Below, one piece after another: positions 1 to 13,089 of a stretch of DNA of 64,000 bases; the first letter of the stretch is position 1; each line of letters begins with the position of its first letter. The translations under genes were made by a program, and so were the position numbers. Below the pieces are notes generated by a model that saw only the letters and a list, made by a program, of their open reading frames with translations, was not told the DNA's origin and did no database searches. Source of the DNA: Trematomus loennbergii (taxonomy: Eukaryota; Chordata; Actinopteri; Perciformes; Nototheniidae); the NCBI GenBank assembly GCA_012861695.1, contig JAAOOA010000026.1, forward strand, positions 23,024,080 to 23,088,079, written 5' to 3'.

Positions 1-604
1 GTCTATAGGCCGTTGTTGTGAGTGTGGACGGTCGAGCATATACTGCGTTAGCTTAGCCGATCTCCATTTAGAAAACAAGCATTTTAAAAGGTTTTTCGCC
101 TGCCGTCTGTCTGCAGACTTGTCAAAGCATTAATTCATGGTTTTTACTAACCGGTATCAGTATGTTGTTACTTCGGCATCATTTTGAAACGTGTATTACA
201 ATTAAATCACGGTCAAATATGTCCATCTTGTTGTAGTTGTTGCCCCCTTGGCAGCGACGCTCTCTCTAGTTTAGCATACTCAGCCCGACTCAGCCTCGTT
301 GTCTCTGGCCCTGGCCCCACGATTTTATGAGGCCAGAAAAACTGTGAATTAGGACCCGCCGGCCGGTACTAGGCCAAGTGGAAACGCAACCAAAGACGGG
401 CCGCTGACGTCACAGCCCTCTTAAACCGGGCTGCGGGCTGTAGTGGAAACGCGCCATAAAGGTCAACCCACAAAGCACTTCTGAGGCTGGTGAGAATATG
501 TCTGACTTCGTGAGAATCTGACAGCAACATGCAGCCGATATTATCACCGTGGGAGGCTTTCAACTTCCGCTAACAGCGTGTGTGTATATGGGTCACATGG
601 GGTC
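1..604. other. No gene recognised; moderately GC-rich start of window
   Basis: I see no conserved coding sequence. Around 361-460 two copies of the phrase AGTGGAAACGC lie in opposite context around a GC-rich stretch, which resembles the remains of a foldback element. The short open frames here have no recognisable similarity. A promoter of a gene to the left cannot be excluded. Confidence 0.4.
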
Positions 605-1035
605 ACGACCTGGATGTCTACACACACACACACACATACACACAGTAACAGTGTTCATAAAGACGGTAGACCACCACACACAGCAACACAGACTGACACC
701 ACTGTTGTGCAATAATACTGAACTCTTTTACGATTCTTATTTCTGTCTTCTACATATTGTGTTGTGCTTAAACAAAAATAGCTAAAACAACTCTATGCAA
801 TATATACTTTTACTACTGTTATCTGGCTGTTGCACTTAATTTTTATAGCACTGCTACTTGTCTTTTTCTACCTTGAATGCACATTAATTACATTTGTATT
901 TGTATTATTATGTGCATGCCTTTTTACTTAATAGTGTTTTACTTATGTCTCTATATATATATATATATACTGCCAACCTATTGTTGTAACAATGTACATT
1001 TACTGTGGGACAATAAAAGGATTTCTGATTCTGAA
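605..1035 (+). repeat. Retroelement 3'-end fragment, copy 1
   Basis: The stretch has TGTGCAATA-type phrases, an AT-rich middle and ends with a GTGGGACAATAAAAGGATTT tail followed by TCTGATTCTGA. A second copy at 22,455-22,818 shares the CA-rich start, the TGTGCAATA phrases and the GGGAC-AATAAA end. A polyadenylation-like AATAAA just before a short tail repeat is typical of the 3' end of a non-LTR retrotransposon. The family name is not assigned. Confidence 0.6.
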
Positions 1036-2979
1036 GATTTCTCTAGTTTGGATGACATTTCAACACACGTCAAAACCACACTGGGAGGATACCTTTCTTA
1101 AATTTAACCAAAAGAGAAGAATTGTAATATTTATCGGGGCAAACACAGGCAGGTGTAACTAAAAACCTGAACATTGGGTGCATTCAATTTCAGTTCTCCA
1201 GCACCAGCGGTCCTTTGTTTCGTCTGACTGCAATGCGTGTTATTGACCCAATCTCAGCATTAACCTTTAAAGTCCTTTAAATGAAACTGAGCCATCATTA
1301 TAAGTAAGTGCACATGCTGTTTTTGCTAAATGACAAGTCAAGATGTGTTCAGTAACAAACGTCTAAATGTAGATTAAGCATCAAACACAGTCTACTAGCG
1401 GTTGCATCATCAGTGCTTGGAGAGCTTAGTTAGCGGACTTCACTTCCTGTCAGTTCACAGACTTCCAGAGTGAAGTGACAGCAGGCAACGGTCATCCTGT
1501 CCTGTCAGCAGGCAGATACTCTATCTCATGTCCGTCAGTCCAGCCGTGTGTTGGGGGAACTGTCCGTTTCAACCAGAGGAATACCACAATGCCTTCTTAT
1601 CTTAATATGGCAGAGCGGAAAAATGTCTAGCACATCTGTTCGACTGGGCTGATAAGTACAGCGTTGGTAAAGTAGATCCTCTGCCAAAAAGTCTGTACTA
1701 TGCCACAGTGCCTGAAGCTTACAGTACAGTAGTAATAATGAAAATATTTGAAGAGGCCCTAAAATACTTTTTTGGTTTTCCCTTCCCTATAGTGTATTAT
1801 ATAGGTGTCAATGGTCTGCAAAGCCTAAAATCCCTGTGTTCCCTTGAGTGAGTTTCTCTTCCACACACTCCTCCCTTCCGCCTACTAATCTGAAATTAGG
1901 TTAGGCCAAGAAGAATATTAGATATATTGAATTCACACTGTTGCCATGAGAGTCAATGGTACAGCTATTTGACTCCCAGGTCCTCTACAGGAAGAGTTCA
2001 GGGGATCCATTACTCTTGAGCACACACTGCCACAGCTATCGCAGGTAAACGTCACTTTTTAAATCCACTGTCCACATAGGCGTTTGTCTCCTCATCTGTA
2101 TTTTATCCGCTTTATTTTAATCCTCCTCTCACCTAATTTCCCATCATTTCACCACTGTCCTGTTACTCCAAATATGGCAAAAGAATTATGTAAAAACTTT
2201 CATTTTGATGCACTTTTTTCACAGTTAAACCACATTGCTCTAAATCCAAGCTGCCACCTGGTGCTATCTTCAGTGAGGGAGGAGGATGAAGACTTCTCAG
2301 AATAGCTTTTGAAAGGTACGGTTGTATCGTGGCTTTGGTTAAATGGTCAGTACACCACCTTCCCAAAGTCATGAGTGCCATCTAATCACAATAACATCAT
2401 ATCACCATCACAGTCTGGCAGCAGTGGAAGGAGAAGGACATGAGTCAATGGTGTGCCAAAGTGTGCCGTTAGCAAACAGTGTGGAGGTTCAGCACATCAG
2501 AGCAGTATTTAACACGCGTCTGTGACATGAACTTTCCACTACACAGTGTTGATACAGTCACTGCATGTTTCACACACACCAAGGTATCCCAAGTGATCCC
2601 AGCACTGCAAGTAACATATCTAAAAATCCTGCATTTCTCTTAAAATAATTGTTGTTCTCTAACATAGAAAGCTATTAGTTGTATCCCTATATCTTGTGTA
2701 CCTTCAAGAGATTAAAAAGGCCAATAGCGCTTGTTACTCCTCCACTAAAAGTATAGAGGTGTTGTCTGTAAGGCGGTGTTGCAGAAGTAAAACAAGATGT
2801 AGTGCACACAGCTGACCACGAGTTCACACACACTACGGAGCACACACTAAGGTCTCGGTTCCCAGCTGCACTCGAACATCCTGTGTGATGGAGGCGTCCA
2901 TATCTGCCCTGCTGCACCGTCACAGCACACTGCACCACCATCAACACAACAAGTGGCATCATACTAAAGACTTAGAACA
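1036..2979. other. No gene recognised
   Basis: AT-rich noncoding DNA with only short open frames lacking recognisable similarity. I see no repeat structure that I can define. Confidence 0.4.
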
Positions 2980-4620
2980 GTCACTTTCCCATATGTGCAC
3001 TGCTTCTTCTGCAGGCCTATAAAGACTGCTAAATAGTACTGCAGGAATGAGTCCTAATACCTGTAAATGTGTTATTATTTTTACTTTTTCCCACGTCTTG
3101 AATTCAATGTCTGCTTTTAGCGTGTTTGTGGTTATGTGTCTGAAATTGGATCTGTGGTTAACACAAGCTCAAGAGATTTACATGTTGTGTTCTCCGACAT
3201 AACATACATCTGTAAATATCCCACTTGTGCATGTACGAACTTCTATTCGTGATAAAAACAGCGGTTGCAAACAAGTGTCTAAATGAAACCACTAACATCA
3301 TTAGGCAACGTTAGCCACCTTTAGCTTAGCGGTGGTGATGCCACTGTTGCGGCTTTCACACCGGCGCTTTTCACTTTCTAGCTCCTCGCGAGAGCTTTTC
3401 TGGTTCAGCTCCCGTTTCCCTTTTCAGCTCCCGCTCTGTTCACACCGCCCAGAGCTGCCGAGAGATTTTCTCCCACAACAACAACGGGCCGGGGACTACG
3501 TCGGGTCGACGATCGTGTTGCTTTTAATCATACGAAGCCAGATTAAATTAAATAACGACTTCTCCAACCTTATACTTTTCTCCAGAGTGCCGTGGTTCAT
3601 TGTTTATTAATGTGTTTCAGCGGCATTTACCGACCGCTACAGTGCTGGCTGCTCTTCAACGGGAGGTTATTCTCCCGTTAGCTCCGGGTTAGCTCACACG
3701 GCTCTAAAGTATTCACTGTCTGACTGTCACACAAGCAGCTGATACATATCCCCAGTTCCCCTTAAGTGAATGTGTGTCAGTCTGAATTGACGCTGTTTGG
3801 CATCACAACGCTGTTATGAAAGTGTTAGCATAGCAACCGAAGCTAAACTGACTACTTGCTAAGCCGTTTTCTCCAGGCACATTTTACCGGCGTATTTTTC
3901 ATTATGATTCTACTTGTGATAGTCGACATGACAACCTGTACAGCCCATGTATTAATTCCATCCGATAGCTGCTATAATAACAAACAAAACGTCTGCCTGC
4001 TCTCCACAATGATCAATAACAGCGAACGGATGGTCAAAGTAAGGTTTCCTGCACGCCTCGACGTAAGCGACGCCGCGTCATAGCTCCAAAGCTCTTGCCT
4101 CTGGACCGACAACTTTTTGGAGCTGGAAGTGAACCGCATTCCGGAGCTATGACGCGCCGCCGCTGCGGTGTGAACAGGAAAAACCGGCGCTTTTCAGGCT
4201 CTAGCTCCCAGCAGGAGCTGGAAAAGCGCCGGTGTGAAAGGGGCATCTGATGGTGTTTGTTTATAGCCTAACGTTAGCTACTCCTAATTTTTGCATTTGC
4301 TTGAAAACAAAATCCTCAAAGTTGTGTTAATAGATGGAGATTATCCTGCTGAACAAAACATGTCTTTGCCACTGGTCTTATTTCTGCAATATTCTAAAAA
4401 TCCAATGGGAATATCCCCATTGCTGTTTGTGGAGGGACCCTATAGCGATGCTAACTTCCAGGTTAACCGACAAAACCACGTTATCGCTGCACTTTTCTAC
4501 AAAATATAGCTTTAACAATACCTCTATTTGTGAGTAAATAACATTTGGTGAGTCAGCTTCCCCTTTGGCACCACTCTGCTGCCAAAGGAAGTCTTTCCAC
4601 ATACGTGTCAAAGTTGAGCA
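2980..4620 (+). repeat. Dispersed repeat, copy 1, split by a foldback element
   Basis: Flanks at about 2,980-3,340 and 4,250-4,620 match a unit also seen at 9,270-9,770 (reverse) and 22,095-22,420. Shared landmarks are GAATGAGTC, TCTGTGGTTA, a GGCGGTTGC/GCGGTTGCAAACAAGTG block, the GTTTGTTTATAG block and a GGAGATTATCCTGC block. The middle is occupied by a separate element (3,340-4,249). The class of the host repeat is unknown. Confidence 0.5.
3340..4249. mobile_element. Foldback MITE with CTTTCACACCGGCGCTTTTC ends
   Basis: The left end (CTTTCACACCGGCGCTTTTC at about 3,354) is repeated as its reverse complement at about 4,220-4,240. Outside it a GATGCC word is also present on both sides. The internal sequence is CpG-rich and contains AGCTCC repeats near both ends. 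No transposase is visible, so it is non-autonomous. It interrupts the dispersed repeat around it. Confidence 0.65.
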
Positions 4621-5364
4621 GACACAGTTGCTGCTCCTGAAATAGATAACAGGAGTGTATACTTATTACAGGGCTCACTATACCTGGCACACCTTAATCC
4701 ATCACACTCATCTGTTACATGCAGCTGTGTTTACCTGCTGTCGAAGAGTCAACAACATGATGGGGCTGCCATGCTGACCTATTGAATTATACAAGAATAG
4801 CTTAAACTGTGCATACATTTTCAAGAGAGCGTTGTTTTCTATCTCCTCATCCATCAAAGCGGGAGATGTAGACTAGGCCAACAATCCCCGTTCAATTTCA
4901 TATACAACGAGAGAAATGTAGTAACTAATACTTCAGATCTCTCTACAGCTCTGCACATATCCTGCTTATTCATTAAGTCACTTTTGATCAAATCAAATCT
5001 AAAGCAATTGCAAAGCTTCCTAAAATAAACTCTCTACACAAGCTAAAGAAACCGAGTACTGGGTTTAACCGCTGACATCTTGTTACAACGTATATCTCTA
5101 CAGCACTGCTGAGAGGGAGAGCTCATCTCTTCTGTCCAACCATCCGACTTGTGATCCCAAAACAACATCATGTGGTGTCTTTGGGTTACTCAGCCCACTG
5201 TGCTGTGCCTATTTTAGAAAGAGGGCTGCCACCATGTTTTCAAAAGCTCACTTTGGGATTGTTCGTTTTCTATTTCGAAGACAGTTGAGGACATTTCACC
5301 AGTTGCAATGAAATATACTTGCAGTTACAGGGAGTAGTAGACATTTGCAATAAGGGAACGGTAT
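4621..5364. other. No gene recognised
   Basis: AT-rich noncoding DNA between two foldback elements; no coding or structural signal seen. Confidence 0.4.
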
Positions 5365-5958
5365 ACAATCGGCGCTTTCACACCAAGTACCCAGGAATAG
5401 TTCCCGGAACTTTTATTTCCTGGAACTATCTAGTAAATTGTGTTCACACCGGAATAAGTCTCTGAGGGAGCCGCTGACGTCACTTCTTCTGCTTTGGGTT
5501 TACTGGCAGGCCGCAACAACTTCACGGCGTATACTGCCACCCGAAGTACACGGCCGGAAGTCCCCGGAGTTGGGGACTGGAGTAAATCGTAAGCCTTCCG
5601 AGTAAATTGCCAGAAGCGCTCCACCGCTCCCATGTTTTTTTTGTGTTGCCATAGTTAGTCTCTCTCCATTGGTGCGCTGGACTAATGCTAATAATGCTAA
5701 TGCGAACAAATAAAATGGCGGCTTCACAAAAACTTTTCAGAGTTTTACGGGGCGTGGTTTGCAATTCGCCCAGCCAATCAGAAATTGGAACTTTTTTCTC
5801 CCCAGGAAAGACCACCTCTCTAGCAGGGACTAAAAAGGGGGAAAAGTTCTCATGAACTAAGTTCTCTTTTTGGTGTGAACGCAAAATCCCAGGAACTATC
5901 GGAACTAAACGGGAAAAGTACGGGGAAAAGTACTCCGGTGTGAAAGCGCCTATTGTCC
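5365..5958. mobile_element. Foldback MITE, 20-bp terminal inverted repeats
   Basis: The left end ACAATCGGCGCTTTCACACC (5,365-5,384) matches the reverse complement of 5,939-5,958 with one mismatch. Inside, GGAACT/AGTTCC words are repeated in inverse order, so the whole element could fold on itself. A solo end of the same type sits at 62,184-62,220. The overlapping open frames on the - strand are products of the palindrome and are not genes. Confidence 0.75.
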
Positions 5959-7563
5959 TCTTTTTTTTCTGATGTGCATCTTACACAATGTTCATGAATT
6001 TAATACAATAACAGAAGGGATGTTTCGTAACAGAGGCATACTTTACATAGTGAGGGACAATCCTTCAGGTGTAATAACAGTCAAACAAACAAGAAACAAC
6101 AAGATTTTGGTAATTAGACCAAGCAACCTTTTTCTTTTGGTGATAGAACTGGTTAGGGATTGTTAACTTTTTATCCGGCAATGTATCTATAACGGTATAT
6201 TGGGATTTCTACTTTGAATGGAGGACGGTTCTGAGGCAGTCGGTTTTTTTATAGTTCCTACAGCTCAGCGCGAGCCGGGGATTGATTTATGGATCACATG
6301 GCACATGGTGGGTGGTGAGGAAACACATCCCTGCAATGAAGCTTTGTTGTGTGATCACCAGCTGAACACATCCTGTCCAAGCTGCTTTAAATGTGTGGCA
6401 CTTGTATGATCTTTGTGTTGTGTGCATCAACAACAAGAGTTCTACATCCCAACATTACCAGTTCCCCGAGTTAGTTTCACAGGGATCCTTGTCTTTGTTA
6501 CTTTGACACCTATGTGTTAAAAGTGTCTAAAGGTAAGTAGGTAGCTATCAATACTTACCTCAATAAATGCTGATCTCAGAACAAAACATTAGTACTCAAA
6601 TGTCCGAAAAGGGGGACAAGAAACAAGAGAAGAGACATTAATATTACAATCACTGAGGGCAAAGTTCATTTTCATGTGACTAATAAAATATACTTTTAGT
6701 ATTGACTGCTGCACAAAGGAGTGCATCATCATAAACATTTGTTTGCCAATCATCTTGTGTTCTGCAATACTTGTTTGAAAAATCCCGTTGCTTTTTTGTC
6801 CCTTGCAAAGTTAACTTCTGGTTAGGCCTGCGAAAAAACGTCATCCTTGCACAACTGTATAAAAAGTAGCTTTGATTCAGTCTAACCTTATTAAATCCTG
6901 TATCTTACCGAATTGTAACAAATCCTGTGTGGTGTTCAGGTGTAGAGATTACACCATGATGATTGAGTGGTGTGGTCGCAATAAATAGCCACAGTCATGA
7001 GTAATGGTCGCACGTGATAATGACAGCTTCTCTTGATGACGCAACACAATGTGACATTGCCCTTCTGCTTAGCTGTCCTTCTCATAGACAGGAATAAAGG
7101 GTGGTGGAGCCGGCACAAATATCCAAATGCAAACGGATGTTAATCAGCGTTTCTACATCTATTTATGGCTACCTGTTGGAGATGATGCTCCATGATGTAA
7201 CCCCGGTTGATTTATACCGATACAACAAAGAGGTACGAGGTACAATAGAGAAGATTGTTTCAAAACAGATTTGACTAGATCCAACGTTTTTTCTATTGGG
7301 TTTATATATTATAACATGAGCAAACATTTATAGACCTCAACTTGCTTTCTACGCCAAAACCTGTATTGCTCACAGACCAAGCGTCACTCATTGGTTGAGA
7401 CGGATGCTGTCAGGCCTCCCATTGCAGAAGACATCCAATATATTAAGGTCTAGACAGCATGTGTTTGAGAACGTATTGAGGCCCTTCATTGATTATGTAA
7501 AGGATCTGAGTATCTAATGGTCAAGAGGATGAATAGATGCAGTGCTGGTGCAGTTACTAAGGT
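5959..7563. other. No gene recognised
   Basis: Noncoding; short open frames on both strands have no recognisable similarity and no splice context. Confidence 0.4.
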
Positions 7564-8200
7564 GCTGTTTACACGGGAACGAAACGGGTTGTATCCGCTA
7601 CTTTTCTCTTTCGTATAGCCCGTTCGTTCACACAAGGCCGTAACGGAACCACGGAAACGGACCCCTATAACGATAACGGGTCCCAAGGTGGATGATCTGC
7701 GGACGGAACGCTCTGGGGGGCCAAACGGCTCCGTGTGTACGCCTATACGATCATTTTCCTGATAACGATGAAGCCATAGCCCCGCCTCTCCCCACCTCTG
7801 CTGCTCACTGCTGTAGCATGGTCAGTAGCTACTGCTATTGCTACTGACCATGCTACAGATGTTAGTGCAACATCTACAGCTCTCTACCACAACCATCAGC
7901 AACAAGTGGACATGGAGAATACATGAACTACATGTTGCTAAATCCACCGCGGAGAATAAACAGAAGGGCAACCAGGCAACCAGGCAACCATGCTCGGGGG
8001 GTCTTCTTCGCTGCTTTTGGTGTATTTTGTGGCGGAAGTACAGCGCCACTTACAGGCCCGGCATATGTACTACAGCGTCTCCAGCGTCGAGCGGTCTCGT
8101 GTGAAGGGACACGTTTATTGAGCCGTATCCGTGTGAACGGAATACTTTTTTGATATCGAATTCGGTTCGTTTGCGTTCGTTTGCGTTCCCGTGTAAATGG
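7564..8200. mobile_element. Foldback MITE with TTTACACGGGAACG ends
   Basis: The left end TTTACACGGGAACG (7,568) has its reverse complement CGTTCCCGTGTAAA at 8,184-8,197. Inner CGTAACGGAACC-type words occur near both ends. An internal hairpin at about 7,811-7,858 has 19-bp arms (CTGTAGCATGGTCAGTAGC and complement) around a 10-nt loop. No transposase is encoded. Confidence 0.7.
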
Positions 8201-9269
8201 GTCTAAGACGGTGTGACTTTTCTTCAATGCATAATGTTTTCAAATGATTACCTTGTAATATCAAGAGGAAGCATCTCTTATTTTTGTATTGTTTAAAAAT
8301 AAAAATAAAAACATTGTGGAGAAAAAATGATGTGCATGTATTTCTGTCTCCTGGGCTTACACAGTTTTAGCTATGAATCCACACATAGGTGTCCTGCATC
8401 TGGCCCCAGGTCATTCTGTATCCCTAAAATGAGGTACACATTTAGCCAGGCAACATGAGCAGCAGACTGTATCGCTGCTCCGCTGTCTCCAGCCCTGCAG
8501 AGGAATTCGACTGTGCATTCCTCTGGAATACCAGCTTCAGAGCACAGAGACAGGGAGAAGAGGAGGAGAAGAAAGAAGAGAGGCTTTATTCAGCCTTATG
8601 TCACTGGCAGCCAGCACAAGAACTAAATGCAGCCAATCCCTACGGAGTACAGGAATGTGAGGACGGAGCAATTCTGTGGCAAAGGGAAGATAACATCTCA
8701 TCTACAATTTGAGAACTCGGAGGAAGTCAAGTAAAAACAAGGTTGTGAGGAATACAAGTACATACTCTTTGCAATATCCTGTTTTTATTTGCATTGATTT
8801 GAACGTGGAAATTGAAAAACACTGACATGCAATTGGTTATTGTACTGTATCATTCCTTATCTTTTAACAAACTACCATTATTGTGTACCATTGAGTGGAA
8901 ATGTCTATATTGTTCACCACCTCACATGTTCCCCTTGAACAGTTGGATGAACAGTGACTATCTTTCCTTATACGGTGTTATCTTTAAATGATGTGTATAA
9001 GCCAGAAATAATTGAAATTACATTGGAAATAATAAATAAAAAGGAGGTCACAGAGCCCAGACTTCAGACACTGGACCTCCTTAGTAGCATGTAGCTAATG
9101 CGCACATTTTAGGTATATAACATCACCTCCTGCAACATTAAGCTGTCTATTGCGGCAGTCAATGCTCAAACTCATTCCAGTCGTTGAATATCATAGACAC
9201 TTGGCTACTCTTGCCTTCCCAATGCCCACTGACTGGCACCCTGTTACACTATGGCTTTATTGTGAGCAA
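8201..9269. other. No gene recognised
   Basis: One open frame (8,455-8,712, +, 85 codons, acidic middle) starts with a plausible ATG, but I recognise no family and no splice context. I do not annotate it as a gene. The rest is AT-rich. Confidence 0.35.
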
Positions 9270-9770
9270 ACAAGCAGCTGCTGACTCTATATCAAAGGGA
9301 CGCCCAACAGAGAGATGCAGTGATGACGTGTTTTCATGCAGACCTGAAGTTAGCATCACAAAGGCTCCCTTGACAAAACCTATTTCCATTGGATTTGGGA
9401 ATATTGCAGAAAAGAATATCTGTGGCAAACATGATACTTGCATATTTAGTTCAGGAGGATCATCGCCATGTATTAACACCACTTTATAATAGTTCAAGCA
9501 TAATGCAGACGCCAGAAGTATAAAACGTTACGCTATAAACAAACTACAGTACGGTCGCACCACCGCTAAGCTAAAGGCGGCTAATGTTTGGCATGATGAC
9601 GTTCAGGAGTCTCATTTAGCCTTTTTTAGGTCACATAAAAGCCTTAGACATTCACTAATGGGGTATTTAATGATTGAACAACATGTAAACATCTTGCAAG
9701 CTTGTATTAACAACAGATCTAAATGTAGGCATCTAACCAAAAACATGTTTGAGACGAGGAAGCCTAAAGT
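9270..9770 (-). repeat. Dispersed repeat, copy 2 (reverse orientation)
   Basis: Read on the - strand it carries the same order of blocks as the copy at 2,980-4,620: GCTTAGCGGTGGTG, then GTTTGTTTATAGCGTAACG, then the GTTAATAC-ATGG and CCTGCTGAAC-like blocks. This copy is not interrupted by the foldback element and so shows an empty site. Confidence 0.5.
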
Positions 9771-12329
9771 GCTACAATGCTGACTCATTTCCGTATTTTA
9801 ATACTCCTGCTCCGATCTTTTGTTGGAAAAATATATTTAATGCTTGTTTTTCACCATAACCAGTTACTGTGTGAATAAATAAAATGCTCTTCAACATGTC
9901 AGTGGTGCTGACAGGTCAAAATTATTCACCCAGGTTCATAGGAACTTGAATATTCATGCATAAGTGCCGATATAATCTCAAACTAAAGCTTGGCTAATAG
10001 CAGGGAGGGAAATAATCAGGTCAAACATCACAAACATCTTGCATCTCATTTCCCCTAACAACCTCACTGCTTCCTATGATCTTTTAAGATTGTGTGCTTT
10101 TATCCGTGGAGACTTCTCACTGCTCTGACTGAACTCCACAGGCATCTGACACACACTTGGGAATTGGCTCAAGTCTAAAACAAATCATTTCTTGTGCTGG
10201 AGGAGTGACAGCACATGTTGTCTTGACCAAATATGGCTGAGTGAAAACACTACAGCCAGGTCTCTGCAGCTCTCAGGAATGAAAAGCAGGTTTCCTTAAC
10301 TGGAGTGCGAGTGGGCCGTGACACAAAACGCTGACACCTTTCCAACAGAGCTTTTACTCTAAAGCCTGGATATGTGAGGCTAGGGGTGGATTAGCAGTCT
10401 GGTAAATTATACTATTCAGCCTCACAGTGCATCTGAAAGACTTACTTATTAAAAGGCATCAATGTACTTTCCCTATCGATTAACTTTAAACACAAGTGTG
10501 GCTGTTTGGAGTCACAGGAAAAGTTCAGATTTGAACATAGCCTGACTGTCCACTATGACTATATGAGACGTATTGCAACATGTTTGTTGATGAAATCTGC
10601 TTTTAATTACGTTCCAGGGTGTGCTAAAGGAAAGACCACTGAGGTCATTAAAATAAAAAGGGTTTATCCCCTTTGAGGCTGGACTACCAGAAATGAGATA
10701 TATAAATTGTATGGATGACGTGTTATCTGTGATATGACTTGTATGTTTTACTCTGAAACAGAGCATGGATTCTGTGTATCAGTTTAAGCCCTTAACAAGA
10801 TTTTCAACTGGTGTCGAGTTTCTTTTAAGTTTTTGTTCCTTTTTATTAGCTACAGAGAATCTACAAAGAATCTGCTGACAACAGTTAACCCCTTCTGCTC
10901 AAGATAGCCACCCTAAAAAAGGAGAAGCCTACTCTATATTAAAGACTTCCCTCCACTTTTGCCAACCTAAAAACTCAACGCTCCGACCTGCGACTCGGAT
11001 GAATTAAAGTAGACTTACAATGTGCTCAATCAATGTCAATGTCACCTAAGCTGAATCAGATACTGTTTTGTTCTCCCGGTCAACGTAGTCCGAGTACAAG
11101 ATGACCTCTGTTGTTTAATATAGAGCATTTTTTCTCTCATTACTTTTATCAAACCTATTAACCCAACGCTCAGTTTCTAAACCAACTCCTTCACAAAAGA
11201 GCAGGTATGTGACCTGCTCTTTTGTGAAGGAGTTGGTTTAGAAACTGAGCTTTTAGATCATTTGTGTGGAGAAGTTCTGACGAGATAAAGCTCTAAATGT
11301 AAGAAGTGAAACCTTTCGGAAGCACAAATGTCCTCAGTAGTTTTCATTAGTGTGAACTCAAGCCAAAAACATCACTTTGCTGAAACATAACAGGGGACTG
11401 TGTTGGACAAACTGGGTACCGGAGAGGCATGAAATATAATTTAGGAAGTCATTAGGACTACAAGATTGAAATGCAGTGCCTTGTTGTATGACACTGTGTC
11501 CCTCTACACACATGAATAACAGGGATGCATTTTGTGTGTAAAACTAACAATGTTAGCCTGATTGTGGCACAAGAGGAATGATTGTTCCATCACCATACTG
11601 TATTTACAGAATGAATTCATCCTCTGGTCATCTGCATCAACATTTTGGGACAAACCAAAGTTCTCCACCCCTCCCAGCATTCAACACAGGAAGTGACTGA
11701 CGGAGAAGGGACACCAAGCCAACAACAACACCTCCTATGGATAATAATGACCAATGTTCGGGTACACTAAAGTTCCTCTTTCCTTTAAATTACTCCACTT
11801 TATTTTTATTTTTTTCCTCCCTTTTGCGAATTTTCTTAGATTTTTTTTATTATTTAGCATTTCTGGAACTCAGATTAATTTGTTTTTGGTGACCTTCTGT
11901 GGATTAGTCTTAAAACTTGCTGCAGTAAATCCAAATAATTCAGTCTTTATCAACATATCTTGTATTTTTTTCATTTATACTTCTGTCCGACTGAGGATTC
12001 ACAAACAGCCCACAGTTGAACTCACTGAAGTAAAACTATAAATCACTTGTTTATCCATAACATAACATCTTCTTTATTTTTAAATGACACTAAGAACTGG
12101 ATCAACAGATTATAACATGCGTAGTGTAATACATAACTCATATTATTCCATATAACATGTTGAGCACATTAGAGAAGTAGTAGGAAAACAAAGGGATAAC
12201 ACAATAAACACATATCTTCTCTAAAGACTCTTCTCTGACAGCGGGGGTCTCACCTCCCTCTTTTACACTGTAACAATACTACAGTTATATGGGTACACTG
12301 TTTTGTAGTAATCATCATCAATGATTCAA
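9771..12329. other. No gene recognised; contains a perfect hairpin
   Basis: AT-rich noncoding DNA without recognisable coding sequence. The only strong structure is the hairpin listed at 11,168-11,250. Confidence 0.4.
11168..11250. repeat. Perfect inverted repeat, 39-bp arms, 5-nt loop
   Basis: The left arm 11,168-11,206 and right arm 11,212-11,250 are exact reverse complements, separated by ATGTG. The arms start with GCTCAGTTTCTAAACC and end with AAAAGAGCAGGT at the loop. Perfect pairing over 39 bp implies a recent origin or ongoing correction. It does not have the terminal motifs of the other foldback elements in the window. Confidence 0.95.
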
Positions 12330-12560
12330 ATCCAGTAATTTAATATATAATATTAGAAAATGGGTCAATCTGCATAATCAGTACTTTGACTTTTGCTACT
12401 TCAAGTACATTTTGATGCCAATACTTTTATACTTTCACTTGACTAACATGTGCAATGCAGGACTTTTACTTGTGACAGAGTATTCCTACACTCTGGTACT
12501 TCTACTTTTACTCAAGTACAAGATCTGAGTACTTCTTCCACTTCTGCATTTAAACTCCTG
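12330..12560. repeat. Fragment of the TACTTGAGTAAAAGTAC interspersed family
   Basis: Contains the family phrases GGGTCAATCTGCATAATCAG, GACTTTTACTTGTGACAGAG, TATTCCTACACTCTGGTAC and CTTTTACTCAAGTACAAG. Other members are at 13,090, 14,038, 28,690, 36,779 and 55,681. Confidence 0.6.
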
Positions 12561-13089
12561 GTGTTGTTTTTTTTGGCCACAATTACAATAGAATTTGTGG
12601 ACATGTGTGCTTGTGTTGCATGGAGCAGTCCTATCATGTGCCAACATGTAGCACACCCTACCACACTGAGGAAAGACTGCCATTAGGCCTCACAATCTCC
12701 ACCAGCGGACTCACTGTCGTTTCTGGCATGTTTTCAGATACTAGCCTGCCTTATAGCCTGCTACTGACACAAGTTTATTGCTCAAAGTAAACACGTCTCT
12801 ATACAAATTCCTCCACTCTGTCGCACACCACATCACAGTGGTGTAAGAATTTACACCCTGAGGCTACATTTTCTCTGCTGCTCTTCTGCTAGCAACACGC
12901 CCAGCTTTGAGAGAGCAGGAATACAGGAGAGAAGTGACAGAAGTTCACATTAGCTGCTTTGACACAATGAGGGTTGTGGAGCTGCTGTGGGTCAGAAAGG
13001 AAGCAGTGTGGAGGTGGTCTCCAGACAATCACCTCTTTAACACAGGGAACTCTGACAGAGAGAGCACATTTCTGAATGGTGAAGAAAAC

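Noticed and set aside
5430..5884. Overlapping - strand open frames of 67-120 codons
   Set aside because: They lie wholly inside a palindromic MITE.
8455..8712. 85-codon open frame on the + strand
   Set aside because: Has a plausible start but no recognised similarity and no exon context.
11168..11250. Annotation of the 39-bp hairpin as a microRNA gene
   Set aside because: Real pre-miRNAs have bulges and a larger loop; there is no conserved mature sequence that I recognise.
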